Shown here: positions 10,701 through 18,002 of the stretch, one piece after another | Layout of the letters: the number at the start of each line of letters is the position of its first letter | Numbering within the stretch: position 1 is the stretch's first letter | Virus record (IMG/VR): IMGVR_UViG_3300046787_000508 | Coordinates: 1-64,000 of that record | DNA from: a virus | Strand: one strand, 5' to 3' | DNA: 64,000 bases | Made by a program: the position numbers and the translations under genes | The notes under the pieces: generated by a model | Told to the model about the DNA's origin: nothing | Database searches by the model: none | What the model saw: only the letters and a program-made list of their open reading frames with translations

Positions 10701-11538
10701 CGTTAAATGCCCCTATTTGTTGTATTATTTCACCATTATCGTTAATACCGATAAATGTTTGAATATGTGTCGTTCTATATGTTAAGGTTTGTCCTGTGAA
10801 AGTGTTCCAATTAACATATTTTATTGTCGGGTATGGATTGTCAGTTAAACTTGCATTAAGATTAACAACAATACCACTACCAGCCGCAACATTAAATGTT
10901 GTACCACCAGGTGTTGCGGTAATAATACCACCATTTAATAAACCAGTATAAAGATTACCTTCCAACCAACGTAAACGAGTTACGTTACTATAACCTTTAC
11001 CATTTTGTGCAAAATATAAATCATCAGTTGAACCTGACACGAAGATATATGAACCAGATTTAATGGTATCTAAGTTTGTGTTGACAGGTAGGTATTTTGT
11101 ATAACCATCTTGTTCAATATCACCATATATTTTAACAGTAGGTATTGTTGTACTTTTGGAACCAGATATCGTGATTGAACCTGACAATAATGTTGTTCCA
11201 AATAACGTGTTATTACCAATTTGTGTTGTTGAACCCGAAACAGTTAAAGAACCTGTAAGTTGAGTGTTACCAATTAATTTATTTGAACCACTAGTGTACA
11301 GACTACCAGTAACTATTTTATTACCTTCAAGTGTAATACTACCGCTTAATGAAATTGAACCTGTATTAACCGTGTTTGTTGAGATTAATTCTTCGACAGA
11401 AGGTCCTAATGAACCCGACTTAGCCATATAAACTTTACCATCGGTAGTGTTTAATGCTAATTCTCCTAATTGTAAATTGGTGTTAGTGGGTTTTTGACCG
11501 GATACACTACTCCTACGCAGTTTTACTATTTGTGCCAT
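7780..11538 (-). CDS. Long tail fibre protein with Mtd-like N terminus
   Basis: 1252 residues. The N terminus (MAQIVKLRRSSVSGQKPTNT, then LQLGELALNTTDGKVYMAK) is the pattern of the major-tropism-determinant-type N-terminal domain found at the base of many phage fibres. An SGS-rich shaft follows (to about residue 140), then a large central domain (150-560) without repeats. Then comes the module shared with the 1349-residue fibre (TAKELHIDYVTSSVLFQSGS, three exact VSGSSQ motifs). Near 1024-1090 is a head-like module (WTFGHNLGEKYPAIEIFD, then TIIFSSPVSGVATATV) common in phage fibres. Its order next to three other fibre genes suggests a composite fibre. Confidence 0.75.
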   Translation of the reverse strand: MAQIVKLRRSSVSGQKPTNTNLQLGELALNTTDGKVYMAKSGSLGPSVEELISTNTVNTGSISLSGSITLEGNKIVTGSLYTSGSNKLIGNTQLTGSLTVSGSTTQIGNNTLFGTTLLSGSITISGSKSTTIPTVKIYGDIEQDGYTKYLPVNTNLDTIKSGSYIFVSGSTDDLYFAQNGKGYSNVTRLRWLEGNLYTGLLNGGIITATPGGTTFNVAAGSGIVVNLNASLTDNPYPTIKYVNWNTFTGQTLTYRTTHIQTFIGINDNGEIIQQIGAFNDGQYNTTISLGTVLHQNQSTVNASITYPNMAYGYKQRTYDFIKAFGPLKLSGLEIMPTGTLGLNVGSGTAWADGRNYQVDPNNPSYITDSGTAVSKIFRYYQVSGTTFVQDTNNASGYTSLDVTHYNNNGTLTTVPGNNGNNYEWTVQRVFWYPNSATKGIVVYYGNRTYTSATEAAANVQYEPFVEVENTKQNAVYLGAIAVRKDADWANTNTFLVLPGGVFRNVGGSGGGGTVPTARLTDLTDVDVAGATNGDIISYNTTSNKWEHGKQLTGSYQITGSLDITDSLLIGTGSLDNISPEKLHVENSGSYNIARFDGYHYSYAQINLQNHNSGSSASSDFVITADNGTENIHYVDLGINSSTYNAGYVGYENDAYLLNAGKDLYVGTVGGSGHPSNLNLFAQNSWENPQIIISGSKQISFNTGSVSNDYQYEFSGSIKADHDLNVVGDITGSNISGSFIGDGSRLYNIPMSGVTGIELNKIVSGSVSASISPDNGLQINTDVYIDGTLTAKELHIDYVTSSVLFQSGSTKFGDTSDDNHNFTGSVYIDGNLNVNSITGSIDFSNLTNVPTLVSGSSQISYTGITNVPNGIVSGSSQILDGSGIWSGSAQLPNGVVSGSSQISYTGITDVPNGIVSSSQQVIDLGFTTTDSFESFTSSYTSASSSFDTRIDSIYGSVTGLTENFNSHTSSYMSFTSSFESYTSSYNNFTSSVVLASQTSSMTVLSSSYALTASYALNGGGGGTEGRTAKLDQTLASSTWTFGHNLGEKYPAIEIFDNNDYVVIPTSIQAIDDNTLTIIFSSPVSGVATATVGGGIPFISGSYNGRVLAVNDGGPMWKDGMVSGSLQIEEFGFSTTGSNSFVGNQTVTGSLTVRNAKLDATCVTVSTGTTIFDLSDFDGATFDYVVKNGGNMRAGTIVSVWDGAVSSYNETSTLDLGDTSNITFEVSGTGELNTVIAGGTWTVQVLYRALGCTS

Positions 11539-11560
11539 ATATATGTTCTCTCAATGTATT

Positions 11561-11586
11561 GTGGTATATACCACGGTTAATTAACC
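11561..11586. repeat. Two adjacent perfect palindromes upstream of the 1252-aa fibre gene
   Basis: GTGGTATATACCAC (11561-11574) is a perfect 14-base palindrome, followed immediately by GGTTAATTAACC (11575-11586), a perfect 12-base palindrome. They lie between the start codon of the fibre gene and the TATTTATA box, so in the mRNA leader if that box is a promoter. They could be an operator, an RNA hairpin that controls translation, or chance in AT-rich DNA. Confidence 0.5.
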
Positions 11587-11601
11587 TATTTAGGTTATAA
11601 C

Positions 11602-11609
11602 TATAAATA
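11602..11609 (-). promoter_or_regulatory. TATTTATA box, candidate late promoter
   Basis: A perfect coding-strand TATTTATA lies 63 nt upstream of the 1252-residue fibre gene and about 25 nt behind the intrinsic terminator at 11634-11662. Its place between a terminator and the next gene is what a promoter would require. No conserved -33 box is seen. Confidence 0.5.
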
Positions 11610-11633
11610 CATAAAACTTTGGATTAAATAAAC

Positions 11634-11662
11634 AAAAAAGGGAGGTTTTTTAGACCTCCCTT
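11634..11662 (-). terminator. Rho-independent terminator
   Basis: A 9-bp stem (AAGGGAGGT paired with ACCTCCCTT) with a 7-base loop is followed on the minus strand by TTTTTTG. It starts 18 bases after the stop of the 676-residue fibre gene and so ends that transcript. Confidence 0.85.
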
Positions 11663-11680
11663 ATAATAATAAATTATCTC

Positions 11681-13711
11681 TTAGTATGAACCACCATCAA
11701 TGACAGTTGAGAACTTAAGTTGACCGTCTGAATTACGATAACCTAAAATTCCATCAAGTACATCGGTTGTTTCTGTTGTTGAAACGAATCCTAACACATT
11801 ATTTGAATTTCTGAACGTAATCATAGATGTTTTAGTTCCATTATCCGTACCACCTGAATATGACAATGTTAAGTTACCTGTGATTGTTGTATCACCCGTA
11901 CCAGAATCGATTGTAAATTTATTTGTGTTGTAAGATAATGTTGTACCTGAATATTTTAATAAACTATCACCGATTGTATTGGTTGATGTTGCAATTGGGA
12001 ATGTTCCACTTGTTAAACTAACTTCAGAACCGTATGTTCCTGCAGTTGTTCCAATCAATTTACTTGATTGTGAACTTGAAGAAACGAACATCCAATAGTC
12101 ATTTGTTGAATCCCATACCATAGATGCCGAAACACCTGTTGAACCTGAATCAATTACTTCAAATCCAGCATATCTTTCGAATGGTGAGTAAGCATTTAAT
12201 CTAATGATATTGTCATCTAATTCGATTGTTTGTGATTGGATATGTACTTCAGTTGTAGAACCTAAAACTTCTAATGTTCCTGACACATATAAGTTACCAC
12301 CTAATTGTGTGTTTCCAGTTACGGTTAGAACACCATTAATAATAGCATCGTTATTAATTGTTGTTAAACCACCTATTGTTGTTGTACTTGTAACATCTAA
12401 CGTATCTTTTAAAGTTACCGAACCTGTTACATTCAATGTTGAATTTAAACCTGTGGCTCCTTTAACTTCTAAGGTAGATTTTAGAGTTGCAGAACCTGTT
12501 ACGTCTAATGTTGAATTTAATCCTGTTGCTCCTTTAACTTCTAAGGTAGATTTTAGAGTTGCAGAACCTGTTACGTCTAATGTTGAATTCATTCCAACCG
12601 CACCTTTAAGTTGAGAAGTACTTGTGACAAGTAATGAACCTGAAGTCCTAATATCTCCATCGGTGTCAACCTCAAATGAACCAACACCTACTTGTAATTT
12701 AGAACCATCAAAAGTAAAGTTAGCATCATCTTCTAATAATCCTTGTGAACCAACAATAACCACACGGTCAGTTGTTAATTGGTCATTATAAACTGAACCA
12801 CTAATAACTGTGATATCTCCACCCGCACCTAAGTATGTACTACCACTAACGTATAAATCATTTAAGATTCCTAAGTCAGAGAAGTTTACTTGGTTGGCTT
12901 GTAATGTGTCAACATATGCAGTACCACTAACAAAGATATCTCTCCAATATTTTGAAGAAGACCCTAAGTCAAATGAATTGTTCACATCCGGCACAACAGA
13001 TGAACTAATTTCAGCACCGAATTTAACGGTGTCAGTATCGGCATCACCAACTGTAATGTTACCACCCAAAGTGATGTTACCATCGATAGTTGCATTACCT
13101 GATAGGTACATATTTGAACCTGTGATATTTCCACTAACAATTAATGCCCCTGTGATTTCTGTATTAGTATTAATTCGTAAACCATTTGCTTGTGAAATAG
13201 AGGCAGTTGCAGTACCATCACCAATTTGATTTAATTCTAAACCGGTAATACCACTTGCAGGAATACTATATAAACCTGCACCATTTCCTGTGAAGGAACC
13301 CGATATGTTGGTAATATATGCGTTTGAACCTGTCAAGTTATTGATTGTCACACCACTAATAGTGTTACCCTCAATGTTACCTGTTAAGTTAATTTTTGTG
13401 TTCCCACCTGCACCGTCATTATTTAAGATGTATAATGATTTGTTTCCGGTCGCGTAGAATGGTGTACCATCTAATACTGAACCATAAGTACCCGCAACGA
13501 TTGTTGGGTCACTTGTACCTTGGTAGATTTTAGATACCGTTCTAAATGCTCCAGCAACACCTTCATCACCACTATTTGGTGAACCGATGAATACAAATGG
13601 TCCACTTAAATCAGAAATAGAACCCGAAGCGATGATAAGTTCACCATTTCTAGCTGTAGTTCCTTTTAAGGATGCAATCGAACCTCTCCTGTGTTTAATT
13701 ATTTGTGCCAT
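11681..13711 (-). CDS. Tail fibre-like virion protein with tandem TLDVTGS repeats
   Basis: 676 residues, starting MAQIIKHRRGSIASLKGTTA, a short version of the fibre-base N terminus seen in the 1252-residue protein. It shares the module SGITGLELNQIGDGTATASI with the other fibres. Near residues 370-430 it carries an exact 24-residue tandem repeat (LKSTLEVKGATGLNSTLDV...). Near 490-560 it has the LDDNIIRLNAYSPFERYAGF / SMVWDSTNDYWMFVS module, also found in the 234- and 1349-residue proteins. It is probably a shaft segment of the same fibre complex. It is transcribed from its own TATTTATA box and closed by a terminator, so it may be made in a different amount from its neighbours. Confidence 0.75.
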   Translation of the reverse strand: MAQIIKHRRGSIASLKGTTARNGELIIASGSISDLSGPFVFIGSPNSGDEGVAGAFRTVSKIYQGTSDPTIVAGTYGSVLDGTPFYATGNKSLYILNNDGAGGNTKINLTGNIEGNTISGVTINNLTGSNAYITNISGSFTGNGAGLYSIPASGITGLELNQIGDGTATASISQANGLRINTNTEITGALIVSGNITGSNMYLSGNATIDGNITLGGNITVGDADTDTVKFGAEISSSVVPDVNNSFDLGSSSKYWRDIFVSGTAYVDTLQANQVNFSDLGILNDLYVSGSTYLGAGGDITVISGSVYNDQLTTDRVVIVGSQGLLEDDANFTFDGSKLQVGVGSFEVDTDGDIRTSGSLLVTSTSQLKGAVGMNSTLDVTGSATLKSTLEVKGATGLNSTLDVTGSATLKSTLEVKGATGLNSTLNVTGSVTLKDTLDVTSTTTIGGLTTINNDAIINGVLTVTGNTQLGGNLYVSGTLEVLGSTTEVHIQSQTIELDDNIIRLNAYSPFERYAGFEVIDSGSTGVSASMVWDSTNDYWMFVSSSSQSSKLIGTTAGTYGSEVSLTSGTFPIATSTNTIGDSLLKYSGTTLSYNTNKFTIDSGTGDTTITGNLTLSYSGGTDNGTKTSMITFRNSNNVLGFVSTTETTDVLDGILGYRNSDGQLKFSTVIDGGSY
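12432..12595 (-). repeat. 72-bp direct tandem repeat inside fibre gene
   Basis: The 72-base unit 12504-12575 is preceded by a copy at 12432-12503 with only a few substitutions near its end. A third, partial copy begins at 12576 and then diverges. Each unit encodes 24 residues containing EVKGATGLNSTLDVTGSATL. The stretch TTAACTTCTAAGGTAGATTT is identical in both full copies, pointing to a recent duplication or gene conversion. Confidence 0.85.
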
Positions 13712-13733
13712 ATTTTTGTTTTTACTTGTTTAA

Positions 13734-13741
13734 TATAAATA
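13734..13741 (-). promoter_or_regulatory. TATTTATA box, candidate late promoter
   Basis: Perfect TATTTATA on the coding strand, 22 nt upstream of the 676-residue fibre gene. The following leader is A-rich (AAACAAGTAAAAACAAAAAT), as expected for Shine-Dalgarno-independent initiation in Bacteroidota. Confidence 0.55.
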
Positions 13742-13753
13742 CTTTATTTTTAT

Positions 13754-14458
13754 TTAGAAGAACCCATCCCCACAGTCTAATATTGCCATACTGTTTCTAT
13801 CTGATAACGTACCAAGATTTTGTATTGATAATGATGCCGAAACTATTTGATTGTTTATCTCATTTTTCACTATACTCATTGCCCCTGACACTATTAACGA
13901 TTCGGAATTTGGATTTAATTTTTGTACTAATGTTGTTTGACCTTCGACAATTAAATCCCCCTTAATTCTAAGTGAACCGGTAACTTGTAGGTCATGTGAT
14001 GTTGCGTAGAATGAACCTGTTTCTTGCCAAATACTACTAACGGCATCAAGGTCACTTTGTAAAATAACACGTTCTTCACTACCTAAAGGTCCCGCAATCC
14101 ATATATCATTAACGGAATCCCATATTAAAGAACCTGATATTGTGTTTGGTGCGGTTGGGTCTTTTATTAATAAACCACCGAAAGCTGCCGATGTTCCATT
14201 TAATTCAAGTATATTATCCCCTATTGTAACTACGTTAGATTGGATGGCGGTTGTTGTCCCCTTTACGGTTAAATTACCCCCAATAACAACATCCTCTGTT
14301 GTTTCTATACTACCCGTCACTATTAATGAACCAGATATCCCGAAATTCTTGGCGTATACCGCTTCAAACGGAAATTCCGCACTTGCGAGAGTTACTGTAG
14401 AACCTGATGGTATGTTCTGAGTATCAATCTGTGTCCAATTTATTTGTTGTAATGCCAT
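13754..14458 (-). CDS. Fibre-associated virion protein
   Basis: 234 residues starting MALQQINWTQIDTQNIPSGS. SLIVTGSIETTEDVVIGGNL and VVTIGDNILELNG give a beta-solenoid-like SGS cadence. The segment FGGLLIKDPTAPNTISGSLI followed by WDSVNDIWIAG is the same module that lies inside the 676- and 1349-residue fibres. The protein ends DRNSMAILDCGDGFF. It is the first fibre gene after a bidirectional terminator, preceded by two TATTTATA-type boxes. It may be the proximal or connector piece of the fibre; that role is an inference from size and order. Confidence 0.7.
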   Translation of the reverse strand: MALQQINWTQIDTQNIPSGSTVTLASAEFPFEAVYAKNFGISGSLIVTGSIETTEDVVIGGNLTVKGTTTAIQSNVVTIGDNILELNGTSAAFGGLLIKDPTAPNTISGSLIWDSVNDIWIAGPLGSEERVILQSDLDAVSSIWQETGSFYATSHDLQVTGSLRIKGDLIVEGQTTLVQKLNPNSESLIVSGAMSIVKNEINNQIVSASLSIQNLGTLSDRNSMAILDCGDGFF

Positions 14459-14478
14459 TTAGAAAGTAAAGTCTTTTA

Positions 14479-14486
14479 CATAAATA
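14479..14486 (-). promoter_or_regulatory. TATTTATA-type box (TATTTATG variant)
   Basis: Coding-strand TATTTATG, 20 nt upstream of the 234-residue fibre-associated gene, embedded in AAAGTATTTATGTAAAAG. One mismatch to the consensus; the same variant precedes the gene that starts at 41630. Confidence 0.45.
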
Positions 14487-14530
14487 CTTTTATTTCCTTT
14501 CTTTTATATTTAATCTGAACATTTTTTCGA

Positions 14531-14538
14531 TATAAATA
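14531..14538 (-). promoter_or_regulatory. TATTTATA box directly behind a terminator
   Basis: Perfect TATTTATA on the coding strand, adjoining the T-tract of the 14538-14566 terminator and 72 nt upstream of the 234-residue gene. With the copy at 14479 this gives two boxes for one gene, the same arrangement as at 41636 and 41670. Confidence 0.45.
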
Positions 14539-14566
14539 AAAAAGAGAGGTAAAACCTCTCTTTTTT
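14538..14566. terminator. Bidirectional rho-independent terminator
   Basis: A 13-bp perfect stem (AAAAAAGAGAGGT paired with ACCTCTCTTTTTT) with a 3-base loop. A-tracts and T-tracts on both sides let it work in either direction. It lies 5 bases past the stop of the glutaredoxin gene and separates the redox/ATPase operon from the fibre genes. Confidence 0.9.
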
Positions 14567-14571
14567 AAGTA

Positions 14572-14853
14572 CTAATCCTTTAATAAATGTTCGTTGATGA
14601 TTGTAACAGCCTGTTCGGTTTCAAAAAAATCCTTACCGGGTATGTAAATTGGTCCATTTCCATCTTCATCTTTTTGTATAAAAATAGTTGGTAAAACGTT
14701 ATGTCCGGTTTGTGATACCACTTGGTCCCATATTGTACGATTCTTATTTATTTCAATGTCTTGATACGGAATCTTCAATTCATCTAATCTAATTTTTAAA
14801 TTATGACAATGTCCACATCCGTTAAGACTAAAAACGATAACCTTTATCCCCAT
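14572..14853 (-). CDS. Glutaredoxin-like protein
   Basis: 93 residues with a compact thioredoxin fold. The redox motif is C13-G-H-C16 after the first strand (VIVFSLNGCGHC), and the cis-proline is P55 in NVLPTIFI. Such phage glutaredoxins reduce ribonucleotide reductase or other disulfides in the cytoplasm. The CGHC motif is more like disulfide isomerases than the CPYC of classical glutaredoxins, so its redox potential and partner may differ. It sits two bases from the thioredoxin gene and ends the operon at a strong terminator. No ribonucleotide reductase gene is in this window to name its substrate. Confidence 0.85.
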   Translation of the reverse strand: MGIKVIVFSLNGCGHCHNLKIRLDELKIPYQDIEINKNRTIWDQVVSQTGHNVLPTIFIQKDEDGNGPIYIPGKDFFETEQAVTIINEHLLKD

Positions 14854-14854
14854 A

Positions 14855-15169
14855 TTACAAATTGAACGATTCTGTGATTATTTTTTCGTAGTATCCCTTA
14901 CCGTTTGCACCTGTGGTTCTACTAATTTCTTTTTTACCTTCGAAAAGAATTACTGTTGGTACACTTCTAATTCCCAACTCCTGAGCTAAGGTCATGTTTT
15001 GGTCAACATCCATCTTAACAATCTCGACACCGTCGAAGTCATTTGAGATTGATTCTAAAACTGGTATCAACGCTTTACATGGTCCACACCAAGTGGCGAA
15101 GAAGTCCACCATTACCTTATCACCGTTATTTAATTTTTCCGTTAATTCTTCTGTTGTTAATGTTCTCAT
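14855..15169 (-). CDS. Thioredoxin
   Basis: 104 residues, the normal length. The motif W27-C-G-P-C31 is in VDFFATWCGPCKALIPV, and the cis-proline is P71 in RSVPTVILFEGKK. All catalytic features are intact, so it should be an active dithiol reductant for ribonucleotide reductase or other cytoplasmic targets. Its start overlaps the last base of the AAA+ ATPase stop codon and the glutaredoxin follows two bases later, so the three are probably made together. A role as a polymerase processivity factor, as in T7, is possible but nothing here indicates it. Confidence 0.93.
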   Translation of the reverse strand: MRTLTTEELTEKLNNGDKVMVDFFATWCGPCKALIPVLESISNDFDGVEIVKMDVDQNMTLAQELGIRSVPTVILFEGKKEISRTTGANGKGYYEKIITESFNL

Positions 15170-16236
15170 TAAAATCCTATTTTTTTTGTTTGTTTTGTTA
15201 TTCTGACTACATCGGAGTCAATATTATATATATCGGCTAAGGTTAAACCTTTTTCGGATACAACATCTTTTTTGAGATGTTTTAATAATTTATTTGTTTC
15301 GTCAACTGATAATGCCTCAAATTTATGTTCAGCAATTAATCTACCTTTACGAAGTAATGCTTGGTCAATTCTTTCTCTTTTCATGTTGAAGGTTGCTATA
15401 ACTTGAATGTTTAAACAATCACCCAAAATACCGTCAGTTAAATTAAGAATATTTGAAACTCCTGCAGGTGAACCGTTTCCTTCTCTATCTGCAATTACTC
15501 TTTCAGCGTCTTCAATAATCAATATACTATTTTTTTTCTCCATAAGAAATGGAATAATTGAAGGTTCTGATAACATTTCTGCCATCGATGGTGGTATGAA
15601 CAAAATATCTTTGTCTTTGATATGTTTTGTAAGGTATTTCAAATATGAGGTTTTACCTGTACCTGGGTCCCCATGTAATAAGATAATACCTTTATCATTC
15701 GGGGTGTTTAATCTCTTAACAATGATGTCATGGATTTTTCCAAACTCTTCACCATAGTTTAATGATACATTAAGTTCACCACATTCCAAATCATATTCTT
15801 CGGTGTCCATATGACCCATGTCCGATTTAACAAGTTGGATGTTTGATTTTTTCTTTTCTCTTTTGAACTTAAAAATCTCCTCTAAGTTAATTTGGGTTTC
15901 CAATTCACCAAGAAGTAGATTGTAAAGAAAATCTAAGGTAATTAAATCACTTTTTTTGTTTCCACCTGATTGGTACCTGATAACGATATTCTTTTCATGG
16001 TGTATTAATAACGACTCAAATATGTTATCATCATTTCTTCTTGTAGTTTCCACCTTACAGTCCTCAATAAAACCATTTTCAATTAGAAACTGTTTTACGG
16101 ATTTGTCATAAACGTTTTTGTTGCTGAACTTTGATGGTATATTATCAAATAATATTAAGTAGTATTGGTTATCGGGAAAATCATTTCCATAAACACTATC
16201 ATACAAACTCACATCCACTGGAAATTTTCGACTCAT
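15169..16236 (-). CDS. AAA+ ATPase
   Basis: 355 residues. Residues 1-160 are an uncharacterised N-terminal domain. The ATPase core follows, with Walker A G189DPGTGKT196, Walker B ILIIED (238-243), sensor 1 in VIATFN (279-284) and a likely arginine finger in LLRKGRL (near 296-300). The core resembles the BCS1 / Rubisco-activase branch, single-domain remodelling ATPases often found in large phages. The substrate is unknown. It is the first gene of an operon with thioredoxin and glutaredoxin and has a TATTTATA box 7 nt upstream. Remodelling of a host complex or virion assembly are both possible. Confidence 0.85.
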   Translation of the reverse strand: MSRKFPVDVSLYDSVYGNDFPDNQYYLILFDNIPSKFSNKNVYDKSVKQFLIENGFIEDCKVETTRRNDDNIFESLLIHHEKNIVIRYQSGGNKKSDLITLDFLYNLLLGELETQINLEEIFKFKREKKKSNIQLVKSDMGHMDTEEYDLECGELNVSLNYGEEFGKIHDIIVKRLNTPNDKGIILLHGDPGTGKTSYLKYLTKHIKDKDILFIPPSMAEMLSEPSIIPFLMEKKNSILIIEDAERVIADREGNGSPAGVSNILNLTDGILGDCLNIQVIATFNMKRERIDQALLRKGRLIAEHKFEALSVDETNKLLKHLKKDVVSEKGLTLADIYNIDSDVVRITKQTKKIGF

Positions 16237-16243
16237 AGTAAAA

Positions 16244-16251
16244 TATAAATA
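16244..16251 (-). promoter_or_regulatory. TATTTATA box, candidate promoter
   Basis: Perfect coding-strand TATTTATA ending 7 nt before the ATG of the AAA+ ATPase gene. If it is a -10 or -7 element, the transcript would start at or just before the start codon. Confidence 0.45.
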
Positions 16252-16271
16252 AAATTATTAGTAATTAAAAG

Positions 16272-16553
16272 TTAATTCAAACAAATTGTACCAAAATTTG
16301 GTATCTCCATAAAGATACCATTTTCCTTGTACTTACTTGTTTTTGGTTTTGGGGGTGTTGTTTTTATTTCTTCGAACTGTTCCTTTGATAAAGTTGCATC
16401 ACCTTTACTTTCGTAATTTTTTTCTGCAAATATTGAAAGTCTCTCAAAAAATAAATCGTAATCCATTTCCCCTAAAAAATATGAGTAAGCCTCATCATTC
16501 TTTTTAAGGTAATCTTTTACTTTATTAATGTAAATTAAAATCTCAGGATTCAT
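16272..16553 (-). CDS. Hypothetical protein (93 aa)
   Basis: 93 residues. The helical N-terminal half (VKDYLKKNDEAYSYFLGEMD) resembles small phage proteins of unknown function, with a basic linker (TTPPKPKTSKYKE) and a short hydrophobic end. Its ATG overlaps the stop of the NusG-like gene by one base, so the two are likely co-translated. It could be a partner of that transcription factor, but only position supports this. Confidence 0.65.
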   Translation of the reverse strand: MNPEILIYINKVKDYLKKNDEAYSYFLGEMDYDLFFERLSIFAEKNYESKGDATLSKEQFEEIKTTPPKPKTSKYKENGIFMEIPNFGTICLN

Positions 16554-17080
16554 TAGGGTTTTTCTATTTGGGACAAAGTTAATGAAACTATTGTATTCCT
16601 TCCAAATATTTTTACCTCAACATCGACTTTATTATCACCAATTAATTCTGAAATCACACCATTGAAGGTGTTGAATGGTCCTTCAATGATGTTTACGTTG
16701 TCACCAACTTTATATTTTAATTTCTTAGATTCAATATGGGTATCTAAAGTATCGTCTTTAAGGATACGTCTAACATCCGTCTCTTTTAAGAGTATCGGTG
16801 TTCTATCTCCTCTCATTCCCATTAGATTAGGGAACGCTGCGATTACTTTTAAATCATCGTTAGTCAATTCTCTATCTGATTCGAAATAAAGGTAACCACT
16901 ATATAAAACTTTTTCCCTTAACACCTTTTTGTTTCTAACAACAATTAGATTTTTTTCAGTTGGGCATATAAATCTTATGATATCTTTAATTCGACCCTGT
17001 TCGATGTCTTTATTAAATTGTTCACTAAGTGACCTTTCTTTTCCTGGTAATACTTTTACCACGTACCAACTTTTTTTCAT
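16553..17080 (-). CDS. NusG-like transcription elongation / antitermination factor
   Basis: 175 residues with the two-domain NusG layout. The NGN domain (about 1-105) opens with SWYVVKVLPGKERSLSEQF and contains VLYSGYLYFE, matching the P-G-Y-v-f strand that docks on RNA polymerase. The KOW domain (about 123-175) reads KYKVGDNVNIIEGPFNTFNG and ends VSLTLSQIEKP. NusG proteins bind the clamp of RNA polymerase; specialised paralogues such as RfaH or LoaP act on chosen operons. A phage copy could modify host polymerase for long late operons. It lies with the Dam methylase and upstream of the AAA+/redox genes. KOW residues look intact. Confidence 0.9.
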   Translation of the reverse strand: MKKSWYVVKVLPGKERSLSEQFNKDIEQGRIKDIIRFICPTEKNLIVVRNKKVLREKVLYSGYLYFESDRELTNDDLKVIAAFPNLMGMRGDRTPILLKETDVRRILKDDTLDTHIESKKLKYKVGDNVNIIEGPFNTFNGVISELIGDNKVDVEVKIFGRNTIVSLTLSQIEKP

Positions 17081-17103
17081 GATTTTTTTTAAATAAATAT
17101 GAA

Positions 17104-17946
17104 CTAGTAGTTCATTATTAGGAGTTCGGTTCCCAAGTTCTGTTTACCGTCTTTCCTTGCTGCTGCCGCCTTAGCGAAGTCTTTTTGTTCCCATCTATAT
17201 TCGTCTTTAGGGAACCATTCTTCCAACTTAGGGAACACATAGTAAGATAAACTAAACTTACCTTGGATACCTTTAATACATTCCGATAATCTGATGTGGT
17301 CATTAACATCGAAATCATGATTAGAATAATAATTTTCAGTTTTCCAATACGGTGGGTCCATGTAGAAATATGTTGTTGGTGAGTCATATTGTTTTACAAC
17401 GTCACAAAAATCTTTGTTTTCTACAAATGTTAACTTATCGAAATGTTCTCTAAATTTAGGATTTTTTAATTTATCCATAAAGATAAGAACTTTACAACGA
17501 TATTTTCCCTTATAGTCAGTGTATGCCGCGGTTTCAGGTTTTGACCCTGAGAATACTTGTGTTAACACATAAACGTATTTACCTGCAATGTCTAAACTAT
17601 TTTCTTCTGTAATAACCAAATCGGGATTAAAGACTTCTTTTTGATATTCTCTGAACATTACAGAATACTCTGGTGGTGTGTCTTCTACACCTAATTGTTG
17701 ACATGGGTACTTTGCCAATTCGTCCCATAAAACGTCGTATTGTTTCGCCCATTTCATTAGGTTGGCGTTAAGACGATTGTAGTCATTATAGACCACCGTT
17801 TTTAAATTAGGGAACTTTGATAAGTCCATATTAAAAAATACCCAAAACATACCTGAGAATCCCTCTACGTATGTTTCAATGTCATTTGGGATAAATGGAA
17901 CAATCCACTTACCAATTCTTGCTTTACCTCCGATGTATGATATCAT
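17104..17946 (-). CDS. DNA adenine N6-methyltransferase (Dam / D12 class)
   Basis: 280 residues. The N-terminal G6-G7-K8 (SYIGGKARIGKWIVPFIP) is the class-typical S-adenosylmethionine loop. EGFSGMFWVFF (28-38) stands for motif I, in place of the usual PFxGxG, and DPPY is at 197-200 for base flipping and catalysis. Length is normal for the D12 family. It would methylate adenine in a short site and protect phage DNA from host restriction; no partner endonuclease is visible nearby. The gene faces the plus-strand island across a 76-base divergent promoter region with a host-type TTTG-N20-TATATTTT pair on its side. Confidence 0.88.
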   Translation of the reverse strand: MISYIGGKARIGKWIVPFIPNDIETYVEGFSGMFWVFFNMDLSKFPNLKTVVYNDYNRLNANLMKWAKQYDVLWDELAKYPCQQLGVEDTPPEYSVMFREYQKEVFNPDLVITEENSLDIAGKYVYVLTQVFSGSKPETAAYTDYKGKYRCKVLIFMDKLKNPKFREHFDKLTFVENKDFCDVVKQYDSPTTYFYMDPPYWKTENYYSNHDFDVNDHIRLSECIKGIQGKFSLSYYVFPKLEEWFPKDEYRWEQKDFAKAAAARKDGKQNLGTELLIMNY

Positions 17947-17970
17947 TGTTTTAAATTGTTAGTTATAGTA

Positions 17971-18002
17971 AAAATATAAGTTAAATAATTGAAAAAAACA
18001 AA
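17971..18002 (-). promoter_or_regulatory. Bacteroidota-type promoter for the methylase gene
   Basis: On the minus strand TTTG (17999-18002) is followed after 20 bases by TATATTTT (17971-17978), fitting the published Bacteroidota layout TTTG-N19-21-TAnnTTTG with one mismatch. It ends 24 nt before the ATG. Confidence 0.45.

Noticed and set aside
12204-12614. Plus-strand open frame of 136 codons with internal repeats
   Set aside because: Antisense of the 72-bp coding repeat in the 676-residue fibre gene.
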